Assembly: GCA_038373865.1 (NCBI GenBank)
Contig: JAXGGA010005837.1
Span: 1 to 64,000, forward strand
From: Uloborus plumipes
Lineage: Eukaryota > Arthropoda > Arachnida > Araneae > Uloboridae
Direction: 5' to 3'
Length of the DNA stretch: 64,000 bases
A program made the position numbers and the translations under genes. The notes beneath the pieces are model-generated. The model saw nothing but the letters and a program-made list of their open reading frames with translations, was not told the DNA's origin and made no database searches. Numbering within the stretch: position 1 is the stretch's first letter; each line of letters opens with the position of its first letter. Shown piece after piece: positions 44,557 through 55,854 of this stretch.

Positions 44557-45865
44557 TTTTTCATGGTTAAAGTGTTGAAAAAAAATATTAATTCTGAAAT
44601 GTGCTTGAAAATCCTATTTTAAGTCAGTATTATGATTAATGCACGATTAATTGGAAAGGCCATCCGCTCTGTACCAGATTGCAAAATAGCTTGTTCATAA
44701 AATTAAAGCATTTTGTTGACGGTTTAGATCACTAGCGTCGAAACTATAGAACTAATGTAGTTTCAGCATTAGTGTTTATATAATTATTGAGAAGGAAAAA
44801 ATATAAGAAAAATTGGTTTTCGCTTAAGCAAAAGAAAGTGTCAAATATCCTAAAAACTACGCTAGTTCACCAAGTTTATTTATGTTTTTGCAAACAAAAT
44901 AGTTGAAATTCATACTATATTGTGTGTTGCGTAAAGATAAAAAATAGTTAATGAATTACTATTCTTCCCTTTCCCCGTAAGTAAAATTCAGTACATGTTA
45001 AGCGTTAAGTACGCCTGAAAGATTCTGTAACAATTCATTGCATTTTATTTTTCCCAAGAGAAAAACACTCTAAACTAATTTATAGACAGTGCTTGGAGGC
45101 AAGCAAGCGCATCATATTTAATTAGTCCTGGAACTGTTATGCTTTTGTATGGAATAATGCAATAAAATCTTTTTACATCACTATGCTTCTTAATTCAATG
45201 AAGGTTTTAGGTGGGATTTTTCTTTTAACTATATGTTTGCTAGGAGAATTGCGGAGGACAAAATACATTACCTTTTTATAATGCAAAGAGCCCCAATTTT
45301 ATTTACTTTCTTTATTTTCCCATTAAGAGAAAATGCATGTCTAATGGTCATGCTTTGTATGATATTTAGTTTTTAAGAAAATGGTGAAATAGTAGATTCA
45401 AAGTTCTTCTAATAAATACAATAATCTTATTAAGTGCATTTTTATGCCATATGGGAGTGTACCAAAAAACAAATAAAGGTATATAGAGTCTGAATTTTTA
45501 CCGAAGAAGGGAATTATGTTTACGAAAACATTTGTGCATTTTTTGCTCCTCTGCAAAAGTAGAAAACTATGCTTTATATATACATATTTTTTTACCTAAT
45601 TGGAAACATCAAAATTTTTCTTACCGGGGAACCTCCAGAATTGTGAAATAATGAAAAAAATTAAAAATTAATTGCAGTAGAATGTGCATATTGAGACATT
45701 GTTCTGACGCAATTTTAGCGTCAATTTATATAGCGCAACAAATCTTTAATTTAGTGCCCCTGTTTTCGAGATATGAGTCGTTAAAGATCAAAACCCGTGA
45801 AGTCCACTTTTTATGAAAGCTAATTTTATTTAAAAAATACAAGTTTAAAAGCTCTATTATGCCCC
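44557..45865. other. AT-rich stretch without supported features
   Basis: A segment at 45503-45540 (GAAGAAGGGAATTATG, then ACGAAAACAT) vaguely resembles a hammerhead-type core with a lost 5' box, but is too weak to call. Nothing else is seen. Confidence 0.4.
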
Positions 45866-45867
45866 CT

Positions 45868-46184
45868 CCAGACGCAACGGACAATCAGAAGGCGTGCCTT
45901 GAGACCCCAGGATTTGAGGCAATCCCCTATGGTGTGCATGGAGAATTCTGTTTAGGTACTTCCATGGATCTCCGTTCTTGAGGCCTAAATTTCCCATCCA
46001 AAATTTCACCCGATTTGCTGCAAGGCCAATCGTACTGTGTGGATGGGTATGAAGTTGGCTTCAAGGAAATAGTGAGAACCCAAACTGGAGGCTCGACCTC
46101 GTATATTCGCGTAACCTGTGGATATGTGAGGTTCTAATCAACGCGAGCCTCAAGGCACCCCATTGGATTTTCCGCTGCGTGTGG
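45868..46184. mobile_element. Inverted-repeat element with CCACACGC ends
   Basis: 45868-45904 (CCAGACGCAACGGACAAT onward to GTGCCTTGAG) mirrors 46148-46184 (CTCAAGGCAC to CGCTGCGTGTGG) over about 37 bp with some mismatches. The 240-bp interior is GC-rich for this window. No target duplication could be identified, so the class is unknown. Confidence 0.7.
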
Positions 46185-46185
46185 A

Positions 46186-46605
46186 AACATCTTTACCAAT
46201 AGATCAAAAACCACTAGATATCAACAAAAGGTGAGCATAAAAAATAATATAAAAAGTTTTAAGTTAAAACCCATTAGACCCACAGTTCCACTTTTGGAAC
46301 TATGAATTTTGAGAAATGAATAGAACTGTTTTTGACTCTGAACGACTCATATAAGGTCCTAGATTCATCCAAAATATTATAACAAGATTCAAGTTTAAAG
46401 ACATAAAGAGAAGCTGAAGGTACTACCTGATTTCAAAATCTGCATCTTTAAAGCCATCCATCTACAAAGCGTGTGAAAGATGTCTTCCATTATTCACCGA
46501 AAATTTTGTGACTTCTCGAAAAATCACGGAATTATAAAACTGAAAACGAGGACAAACATTTTATGCACCCAAAAACATAGTTTACTTTGCTATTTTAATT
46601 GCAAC
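46186..46605. other. Stretch without recognisable features
   Basis: No gene or repeat copy supported. Confidence 0.45.
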
Positions 46606-46607
46606 TA

Positions 46608-46781
46608 CAGTCGATCCCGCTTAATGAAATAGCCATTTTGTCACGAAAAAATATTCTTAATTCTAATAAGCGGAATATTTCGAGGTGAAAATAATGCGTT
46701 ACAACAGTTTGGTACATTGAAAAAGCATTATATTACGCGGGATATTCTTTTAACCGAGATTCTAATAAGCCGGCTTGACTG
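46608..46781 (-). mobile_element. Pogo-like MITE, complete
   Basis: The left CAGTCGATCCCGCTTAATGA mirrors the right TCTAATAAGCCGGCTTGACTG. The interior, read on the minus strand, carries the same AGAATATCCCGC-TAATATAATG block as the copies at 18719 and 25108. TA is present on the left (46606-46607) and replaced by TT on the right. Confidence 0.85.
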
Positions 46782-47117
46782 TTTTTTTTTCTTTTCATTA
46801 TTACATTATCTTATGGTTTCTAAGTCAAATTCCATATAAAAAAAAAACTTTTTGGGGAAGTGGATCCTTTTTTGACTTTAATTAAAAGTTTTGTCGCAAC
46901 TGCTCATTTTGTCTACTTAAGGAACAAGGAAAAAATAGCAATCAAGTCACGGCAGACAAAAATATAATAGTTATTAGTGCAGAAAACATAAGACATAATG
47001 CAAGCAATGAAAATTTTAGTACAAATATTTGAATAATTATCATTAATTAGAAAATTGAAGCTGCATGAAATGAAACTCACTCGGTAATTAAACGACTAGA
47101 AGCGTTTAAAAATAGTT

Positions 47118-47310
47118 TTGCCTGCCACCTTGTCTAGTGGTCAAATGAGTTTGAGTCGTACGGCAAGGTTCCGGGTTCTAATCCCGACTCGTGCATTTAT
47201 GCATACTTTCTCTCTTCTGCTCTCGTTCTTTCTTTGTGTGAATGTTTTGAAAAACTGCTTTGAATGGTCGCCTACTGGATTAACGGGTGTTTATGGCATC
47301 AGTAATTCTA
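47118..47310 (+). mobile_element. tRNA-derived SINE (family S1), copy 2
   Basis: CCACCTTGTCTAGTGGTCAA (47125-47144) holds the A-box region and GGGTTCTAATCCC (47172-47184) the B box, about 35 bases apart as in tRNA promoters. The body then matches copy 1: TTTGTGTGAATG, GAATGGTCGCCTAC and ACGGGTGTTTATGGCAT. It ends earlier than the other copies. Confidence 0.82.
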
Positions 47311-49540
47311 GTAGAAAAATTACGAAAAAGGTTTTTGAAAAATAATTTTAGAAGTCGATGACACCTGCAGATTTTCTAGAACATTATAGTTCTCTTGCAA
47401 GCTGCAGGACATTTGTTATGAAAGTGAAAGTTCAAATAATGAGTTATGTTGAATTATTTCCTGTTTAATCTCAAATTCAAATACAATTTTTTTAACGTTA
47501 TTTCATAGAGTAATGCTAAGAGATTCCTAAAGCAGAAGAAAAATGGCCATAGGAGATTAGCAAGAGACTATGGAATAGTTTTAACTAAGGAGCGAATGTT
47601 TCATTTAGCAGTACAAAGCTTTTAGTGTGCACATTGAAACAAATCTGCATGCGACTCTGATAAAAACATCTAAACTTAGTACGAAACGGAATCATTTTTA
47701 TTCCATTTCTCTACATTCTTTTTTTTCTGTTTGTTTTGATGTAATAAAGTTGATTTAGGTTCACGTGGCAACTCCTCTATCTCAAAATCAAACCTTAACA
47801 CGTTTCGAGAATGCTAGTAATATATTTCTATTCATTCTCGTTCTCGATATTAGGAGACGGTGTTTATCTTGATTTTGAAGTAACAAAATACCATTTTTCA
47901 TTCAATACTAACGTCAAAGAATACAAGAAAGAAATTATTTTCAATTTATTAGAAAATAAAAGGGTTTCGGAAAACAATACAGTGAGAATTCAGATTTATT
48001 GCGTGGACCGCAAACTTTACTGTTAGCAGGATTAAATCTGTGTCCATAAATTAAATATACGAGACTCTTCTTCTCTAACTTCTTTCTTCTCGATTTCTTT
48101 AGTTTTATTTCGAATTGAGCTAGAAATATTTGTTCGTCTTTGTCTGGAAAACAATATTACTTCAGCATTCAAGTCAAAAGGGATCCTTTTGAAGCCTCTA
48201 AATAAATATCTATTTACAATAACCACTTAGTAAATTTAAAAGAAAGGTACCAAGTATTTGTTGACGTTCCGATGCTATGCTGAATTATGTGGGTAGAGCA
48301 ATGAATTTTAATATTAAGATCAGCTTTGTTTCTGTATGCCGATTTTTATTGCAAATTTCTGCTTTAGCGAAATTTTTTTACGACGTTGTTTAATTTTTTG
48401 CTCAAATTTCGCACACAATGCTATAACGTTTTTAATTATTACTAGTAATCATATCTATCAGTGTTAATTTTCAAATAACGAGGTTTTTAGAAATATATCA
48501 ATAATTTGCATGAAAATATTTTGATGCATCGATGTTAGAGTTTTTTAAAATTATTATTATAATTAGATAATAATTTTCATTTGTTGATGGAACTACAAAA
48601 ATGAGTGATACAAAATTTAAATAAAATTAAAAAAAATGAATTTGCTCGTTAAGAAACTTCAATTTTACGAGAAAGCAGTTCTAAAACCTTCAATCTCATA
48701 AATTGCCCCCCAAAAGACGTTATTTCTATCGGAGATAAAGAGAGGTGAAGAGATTAGTATATTAGGGAGTGCATGGCTATGCGGATTAACATTTGTAAAG
48801 AATTGCAGTTTTTACCAGATAAACGTGTTACTACTTTTTTTAATCCCTTAACCATCTGGCTATTGTCAATAAGCTACTCAAATAGCAGTTGGCAGATCCC
48901 TAATATCCATTGACTATCTAGAGAGGGTTTCTACGACATGGTGATGCTTCATAATAAAAATTGTAAAAAAGAAGAATGTGAAAGGAAGAAGAGCATGCGC
49001 TATCATTAAAAAAACCCAGCCAAAACACCATTCCAACCAAGCATCAATATAATCATTTTTATTATCTTGAAAAAGGCAAGGGAACAACGTCACAAAAGCG
49101 ACACTTTGAAGATTACTTGGAGCAATGCAACTAATATTCAAGCTTTTTTGTTTGTTTGTTTTGAACAGGGCTGCGTATTGGCAACAATTCGCAGACTTAG
49201 TGCATTCTCCGATACCGACAATCATGTTGTTGTTGTTGTTGTTGTTTTTGATCTCTAGCTGGCAAGACAAAGATCAAACCAGCTCCATGTGTCCAAAAAC
49301 CATTAGAAAATCAAAAAGCAGAATTGGTTTCGATAACACCTCGTCCAAATTACCGGCCGTCATTCTTTCATGAGTCACCACTATCAGCAAAGGATATTGG
49401 CATGAGAATTTTGACGCCCAGTTACCTCACTAGATGGACGCACTTGTGCTCTACTCGATGCGAAACTGCACTAGATATTACATTTTCTTGGAGATATGCT
49501 ATGCCAAACGAGTTCTCGAGTGATCTTTTACATGCCGCAT
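47311..49540. other. AT-rich stretch without recognisable genes
   Basis: A GTT microsatellite lies at 49226-49248. The short open frames in the region show no family similarity. Part of 49310-49540 may be the body of the SINE that follows. Confidence 0.4.
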
Positions 49541-49544
49541 TATC

Positions 49545-49665
49545 ATACGACATGGACACTGACGATTTTCTGCATCTTGAAAGTCCATCGAATGGGGCCA
49601 GGTTTGATCATGCGCCTTTGGGTGTAAGAGGCCGGCTTCTAAACCACTAAACCACTCTGTCGGTA
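49545..49665 (-). mobile_element. tRNA-derived SINE head (family S3), minus strand
   Basis: On the minus strand from 49665: CCGACAGAGTGGTTTAGTGG (A-box region), then TGATCAAACCTGGCCCCATT, whose TGATCAAACC is a B-box-like match to GGTTCAAACC. The overall shape is that of a tRNA gene 5' part, with changed stems. The body probably extends to about 49310 but its end is unclear. Confidence 0.6.
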
Positions 49666-51055
49666 AAATTTTTTGCTGAAGTTTGGATGACTTAATTGCA
49701 GATATAGATATCTGTCAGCGTTTTTTTTTTGTGCTTTTGTTTCTGAAATATATGTATTTGATTTTAAATGTCAAACTGCTTTGAAACAATTAATAATTGA
49801 TAAAAAAAATTGTTCAGTAATTAAAACATAGAAACATTTGCGGCCTAAAGAAGGATAATTCTGATTGCATGTAATTTTGATAATGGCTTCAAAGTTAGTA
49901 CTATTTCTTGCAAGAAAAAATACTTTGACGATTTTTTCTTGTTGATTTAGCACTAAGGAGGACTTTTTTTCGGTTCAGGTGACCAATTTAAAAGGTATGT
50001 ATAAAAATTAGAACGAAAGTCGATATAATATTAGTACTTAGATATTTTCTAAATACGATGACATGACCTAACAAATGATATTTTTCAATGTAGTATATTC
50101 GCCCAGATTTGCTTTTAAACTATATTTTGTTAAAATATGAGTCTAATGAAGTATAATGTTTCTTAATTAATAAAAAGATTCAATACTTTTCTACATGGCT
50201 GGTTGAGTTCTAGAAAAAATGCTTGTGTTTTTATTAACTGCATATTGTTGTGTTATTTGTGTGAAAAGCCAACTCACAGCAAAATCAACAATAAACTAAT
50301 TATAAAAATACTTTCACGAAAATGAAGTTTCAATTTATTATTTATACGCAGTTGTTCTATCGTATCAAATTTAATATTTAAACCGTAAAAAAAATTGCAA
50401 AATTTTTTATGGAAATCCGAAAACATACGTTTTGTGCTACAAAATTAAATACGACAAAAATACTATAGCAAATATTTTTATCCTAAATACCGTACTTAAG
50501 CTTGAAACCTTCTTTTGAAATGCATTGTATATGTGAATGTTTAAAAATGTTCATATTAAAAGATCCGATAGTGATCAGAAAAGTAGACAATGGTATTCTG
50601 ATTAGAATTGAATCTTATTCGACAAAGGAACTTTCTTTGCCGAATTTGGTTCCTTAAGATAAACTAAAAGTACTGGATTGAACGTGCCTCATTATATTAA
50701 GAGCAAATGCTTAGTTAATGCGCTCTAATTACACACCATCACCAAGTCAGTAGTAACAAATCTGGTAATAAAGCCTCACTGCCTGAGGTAATGAATAAAT
50801 GGACAATTTAGTTTGCCTTATCAGTTTTATCCCTCACTTACTTGATGTTTATCTTGAACGTTAAAAGATGTTTATCTTGAACTGGATGGTGTTCATCGAA
50901 GATGTAACAATCATTTGTCGTCATAAGAGGATGAAATTAGTCCAGTTTCTAGCGTAACACTCACGTTACTGATGAAATCCAACACTTTAGGAAACTCTGA
51001 TTTATTAAGCTCATTTTAACAAGCAGCGCATTTCTTGTTCCCAGTTTCCTAACAT
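49666..51055. other. AT-rich stretch without recognisable features
   Basis: No supported feature. Confidence 0.45.
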
Positions 51056-51057
51056 TT

Positions 51058-51165
51058 CCCAAGTAGCACACTTCGTTTTTTAAAGGTTGTAAAATGGTTA
51101 TTAGCGTTGTAACAACCGCTTAAAAACGTTTATAAAACGTTTAAAGGTTATTTGTGCTAACTGGG
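51058..51165. mobile_element. 110-bp palindromic repeat, copy 1
   Basis: The ends CCCAAGTAGCACA and TGTGCTAACTGGG form a short inverted repeat. The interior contains AAACGTTTATAAAACGTTT and GTTGTAACAAC palindromes. Copy 2 at 63609-63718 is about 93-95% identical by eye. No TA flank or other target duplication is clear. Confidence 0.85.
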
Positions 51166-51324
51166 TTGTGTTTAAAGAAGCACATATTCTAAGAAATGTA
51201 GCTCTTTTTGTCTATTCAAAATATCCTTAACACAGCAACTCAGTACATTTATATTGTATTTTATTTTTTCAAAAATGAAATTTAATATTAATTGATATTT
51301 AGTATGTGAAATACCTAAAACAAG

Positions 51325-51600
51325 TTGTTGTAGTTGCTGTTTTCGGTTCTTTCGGGTGCGCTGCTTCACTTTTCGAACTGTACCGTAAATTGGGATAAAG
51401 TTCGACGTGCAGTACACACATGCCAAAGGGACCCGTTTATAGGGTAGGCAACCGTTCACAGAAAAACCATAGATTCACACAACGAAGGACAAGGACATTA
51501 GTGAGGAAGTACATTCATGTCCGATGCGAGTTTCGAACCCGGACACAACCATCACTGTCAGACTTCTCTGATCACTAGACAAGGTTCACCTGAAACAAGT
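51325..51600 (-). mobile_element. tRNA-derived SINE (family S1), copy 3, minus strand
   Basis: Read from 51600 on the minus strand: CCTTGTCTAGTGATCAGAGA (A-box region), GGGTTCGAAACTC (B box), then a body with GTTGTGTGAATC, ACGGGTCCCTTTGGCATGTG, and GTGAAGCAGCGCA before a CAACTACAACAACTT tail. It is the most complete of the three copies. Confidence 0.85.
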
Positions 51601-52775
51601 TCAACACATTTGGCTATATTGATGGGATCAAATTTTAAGTGTGTTGCATTTTTTTGTTTACTTGTTTCTTGTTTTTCTAAGCGCTACAAATGTACATTGC
51701 TGGTACATCTTGAAATTATTTTAGTTCATGATTTTGGTTGTTAGTTTCTGATTTCTGTATCCTGTAAGAGATAAAAGATACTAAAATAATTTTAAAATAT
51801 CTAAATGATAGTTCTTTGAGTGATTTTAGTGTTTTCGCGTATTTTGTAGCCGTCCAAACAGTCTGTAAGTTCTTTTTTGTGTTCTATATGAGATAAAATA
51901 AGAATTTTAACTACTTCCAATGTGTTTAAAGGATGAATTTTCTGATTGATTTTTCACAAAATTTTCACTTCTTTCAACAGCATCATGTCTCAAAAAATCT
52001 CCCTGTTTCAAGAAGTGCAAAAAATGAAAGTTTTAAAAAGTTGAGTTTTGGTAATTTTATTAGTGCCATTACAATATTTGAAATATCTCAAAATGTTTCA
52101 TTATTGCAATAGATTGTTTTCCTTGCAATGCTGCCAACACCGACATAAAAGCCAATGGTGCGTTCTGAATTGAAAAATAAGAAGGCAAAATGGTTTTTTG
52201 TTTTGTTTTCAATAATGTTTTCGGAAAAAATAGAGCCATCTTTAATTAAACGAAGCAAATGTTTCATGCCCAACGGCTTCTGCACGATCCAAGACGTGAC
52301 ATTCTTGAAGAGAACATTCTGAAAATACTTGAAAGTACAAAAGCGACAATTTTGACGATATATTGCGTTATAGAAATACAGGTCTTGCAGGTAAGATAAG
52401 CTATTTATTCATGGCAGTTCAAAAACAGGCATAACTCAAAATCGCTAATTGTGAAATATGCTGTTTTTGAAAGAAGTGAGAGAAATGTTACTACAAGCTA
52501 AAACATTTTTTGCACTGCTATGGAGTAACTTAAGGTATAAAGTAACACATCCTTTGTGGAAGGTTACACTTTGGTAGTGTAACTATAGCGTAACGTTTCA
52601 CCAATTTCTGTATAAGGTTACATCATAACTCTCTGTCAAAGGAAAAAAAGAAGAAAAAAGAGCTTTCATCAGTCTGAAAGATTACTTTCAATTATTCGTT
52701 TAATTAATGTTTGCCATGTTCATGCTTTCCCACTAGCAATGAACTTGACGCAAATCTTTAAGTTATTTTACTTAC
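51601..52775. other. AT-rich stretch without recognisable features
   Basis: No supported feature. Confidence 0.45.
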
Positions 52776-52779
52776 GCAA

Positions 52780-52870
52780 GATCGGATTGCACTCCGAACT
52801 TACCGCGTATAGAGTGCTTAAGCAAGCTCGCTATCCCACTCGACCGATTAAGACACATCTTAGTTACGTT
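52780..52870 (-). mobile_element. Possible tRNA-like SINE head
   Basis: On the minus strand TTAATCGGTCGAGTGGGATA resembles the D-arm and A-box of a tRNA, and GTTCGGAGTGCAATCC is a distorted B-box region about 35 bases further. It is too altered to be a functional tRNA; a decayed SINE is likely. Confidence 0.35.
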
Positions 52871-52969
52871 TATAAAGACTTTAAGAGCTCTGCAGCGGTG
52901 TTTGTTTTTACTCCTGCGCTTTGAATAATACCCCAGTAACTCTAACGCTTGGTGTAACTGTTTTATTTA

Positions 52970-53045
52970 TCTACTTATATTAAAAACTGAGTATCTTTCT
53001 AACTATCTTTCTTTCTAACTATCTTTCTATCTTTCTATGTCACGC
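52970..53045 (+). mobile_element. Helitron-like 5' end, copy 1
   Basis: TCTACTTATATTAAAAACTG follows an A, as expected for the 5' TC end of a Helitron inserted between A and T. The same 28 bases begin the element at 53397. Directly after it lies a TATCTTTCTAAC microsatellite-like run. No 3' end was found, so the copy may be truncated. Confidence 0.5.
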
Positions 53046-53396
53046 TTCTTTCTCCTGAACGCCAATGACCTGAAAGTCGAACCAGGTACCGATAGATAGG
53101 TAATTTTTCAGGCTTCATTAGTTTCAATTGATATAATTATACGATTTTAATTAGCAAAGATATCAATTAATAAGTAGTCAAGTTTAAAGCGATTAAGCCT
53201 AATAAATGATTAAATATGAAATCCATTCTTGCATTGCAAAACGTGGTTGCCATGAAACAGTGATAAAAATGATAATGAGAATTTTGAATGAAGGCTTAAC
53301 TAAATCAAACACGAAACTCATAAGCGGGCCACTTACGTAGAATTTTTATCGCTAGCTACTGGTAATATTTTGAAACATTTATTTGTTGAAGAGCCA

Positions 53397-53782
53397 TCTA
53401 CTTATATTAAAAACTGAGTATCTATGTCTGCTTTTTTCCTTTGAGCGAGCTGAACTTACTGAAACTTTCCTCACCATCTTGAAGGCGTGAAGCATCTCAA
53501 TAATTCGAATGATTTTTTTTATATAGGAAAAAAGTAAAGGCGTGAAGCGCCTGTAAGCGAGCCGCCTTGGCGGGGAGTAATTTCTTTAAATTTTTTTTCT
53601 CACTACTTTCAGGGCACGAAGTGCCCGTGCAACGCCGGGCCACGTGCGTGGTATGTCTTGAAATCGAATGAACATTAAATTATATCAAATAATATAATTT
53701 CAGAATGAGGTAAAAGTTAGAGAGGGGGGACGTTATGCATCAGCATGCCGCAGAAAGCTAATCTAGCTGCCCTGGCAGCTAG
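53397..53782 (+). mobile_element. Small non-autonomous Helitron-like element
   Basis: It starts TCTACTTATATTAAAAACTG after A (53396) and ends in a hairpin AGCTGCCCTGGCAGCT whose last bases plus AG give CTAG, followed by T (53783). 5' TC, 3' hairpin with CTAG, and A/T flanks are Helitron features. The interior has GC-rich hairpins, such as GGGCACGAAGTGCCC at 53613-53627, before GTGCAACGCCGGGCCACG, wording common near Helitron-type 3' ends. No Rep/helicase gene is present. The hairpin lies closer to CTAG than usual, so confidence is moderate. Confidence 0.55.
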
Positions 53783-53871
53783 TATATATATAACCGGTTG
53801 TCCAATAGTTTTTCTTAAAATCGGAACAGCTTACTTTAGAAGTAGTGTGACGTTACTCCTGTTAACAATGT

Positions 53872-54212
53872 AATAAACTGAAAATTGCTAATTTTACAGT
53901 AAGAAACTGTAAAATTGCTATCTTTACAGTACTGAACTGTAAAATTACTAATTTTACACTAAAAAAATGTAAAAATGCTAATTTTATATCTTATAATCGT
54001 GCATTTTAGTTTTAAACTGGAACCTCTGCCAGTATTATACGGTTGCTTTTACAGTATAATACAGCTTAATTTTACGGCAATAAACTTTAAAAATGCTTAA
54101 TTTACAGTAAACAATTGTAAAATGCTAGTTTTACAGTTGTGTATTTAACAGTATTAAATTGTAACCTAGATTTATACTGTAAAAACAACAGTTTATTTTT
54201 TGCAGTGCAGTG
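53872..54212. mobile_element. ACAGT-repeat MITE (family D), copy 3
   Basis: Contains at least four ACAGTAA-AAACTGTAAAATTGCTA units. The right end is ATACTGTAAAAACAACAG then TTTTTTGCAGTGCAGTG before TA. The left terminal repeat is missing or rearranged, and a second TTTTACAGTATAATACAGC block lies inside at about 54046, suggesting an internal duplication. Confidence 0.8.
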
Positions 54213-54326
54213 TAGCTGCGCAGTCGTTTAGCAAATGGACTGACAGATTCTCGATTTCAGATTTACTAACAAGCAAATTGAACAATTTCTCCAGTTTTAA
54301 TGCGACGAAAACTACGAAGTAATATA

Positions 54327-55851
54327 GGGGAGACCGGGGTTATTTGGCATAAGGGGTACGTTGGCATTGAGTCTTTATTTTCTAGTACACAGTGCCCACA
54401 GCGCTGCCGTCCTAATGAGACATACTCGGCAACCTTCTGCATCATCCACAATAGTTATAGTATCTTGCTAGCGTGTGTTCGAAAAATATGTATTTTTTGT
54501 GTTTTTCTTTCTGGTGAGTAATTTTTTTTTCTAATTTGCTTCTCGGTTTTCAGTACCCTTAAATTTTTTTTCAAGTACTCCAAGTTTATGGTGGATACAG
54601 TGACTAAGTAGCCTGAGGATTGATGCAGTTACTGGATTCCCAGTGGTTTTTATTTGGGGCAGGGCCACCATGTTATCCAGAAAATGCCTTTAGGGCTAGT
54701 TGGCATTTTCAGCTTGGGGTATATTGGCATAGGCCAGCTATCTATGCCAACTTATCCACTCTTGATGTTGGCGTGACATCGCATATTTATAGATTCCTAC
54801 ACAGAGCTAACTGATGTCCCTTCTACTAATGCTGGTGTTTAAAATGTTCCTACTACTTGTTAGGGGTGGTACTAGTGTTAAAAATAGCCCTATTGCTAGC
54901 GTCGAAAGGAGTGAACCTTCAATCCCCACTAATGCAACCCGCTCCTCCGAAACAGGTCGACTTGTGACCCCTAAAGACGTTCAGCCTTTTCCAAAAGCAG
55001 GGTCATGAAAGCGGACAATCAGAGGAAAAAACAGGAGGCACTGTACAATCCAAACCGGCACTCCAGTTGAAAATAAACTGGCAAAAAAAAAGCTGAGAAA
55101 ATAAAACAAAAACAATGACTACTAAATCAAAGAATAATCATAAAGAAACTTTCAAAGAAGCAAGATATTAGTAGCACTGAAACTGATGAGAGTTTCTCTA
55201 GATCTATACTGTATGCTGATAGTGAGGATGGCTATGATTTCTTGTTTCCTCAGTACAGTGATGAGAATAAAGATGAGCCATTTCTACTGGATCTGGTATG
55301 CCCCAACCTTCCTACACAGTCTCCACCTGCAGGTAAGACAGCATTAAATGCTGCTGTCGGAGCTGATTAGGTGAGTATGGGATAGTGAAGTATGAAACTT
55401 ATCTGAATAGAAGATTAACTCTCCATTCAGATGAGTAAGAACCCATCTTTTGCAGTTGACATGAAGCATTTGTAACCTACCTAGAATGCTCATAGATGTG
55501 TTTTAAAGCTTTGTTTTGATGTATTACCTTATAATATATTTAAATAAATATTTAAAAAATAAAAAATGTGTATATTGCTGTAAATTTATCGTTTCAAACA
55601 ACGTTATGCAAAAATGCCCCGATGCATCTGCCAACCTACCCTGAATCCGGGGTAAGTTGGCACTGTTAAGGAGCTTTCTTAGATTATTTTTCACGAATTC
55701 CCCTGTGAATTTTAGATGATGTTCCTAGTGTTTTTTTTTGTAGCCAAGATGTTACCCTATTAGAGGCATAAATTACTTTTACCATAAGTACAATAGAAAA
55801 AATTAGAAAAATCGAGAAGCAAAAACTATGCAAAATAGCCCCAGTCTCCCC
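54327..55851 (+). mobile_element. Pogo-like element with GGGGAGACCGGGG ends
   Basis: The left GGGGAGACCGGGGTTATTTG mirrors the right end, which on the minus strand reads GGGGAGACTGGGGCTATTTT. TA flanks at 54325-54326 and 55852-55853. Subterminal copies of GGGGTA-GTTGGCA occur in both halves (54353, 54715, 55650). It is 1.5 kb and retains only the tail of a transposase gene. Confidence 0.88.
54940..55310 (+). pseudogene. Pogo-type transposase C-terminal tail
   Basis: From 54961 the sequence reads LVTPKDVQPFPKAGS, the conserved TPxxVxPxPKA motif found after the DDE domain of pogo/CENP-B-related transposases. Further on, across frame changes, come a Lys-rich stretch (KKKAEKIKQKQ) and an acidic Ser-rich end (SSTETDESFSRS, then SEDGYDFLF). 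This order, Pro motif, basic stretch, acidic tail, is typical of the family's C-terminus. The HTH and catalytic core are absent and stops interrupt, so it is dead. Confidence 0.75.
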
Positions 55852-55854
55852 TAC

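Noticed and set aside
45503..45545. Another hammerhead-like core
   Set aside because: Only GAAGAAGGG and CGAAAAC remain, stem II does not close, and the CTGATGA box is missing.
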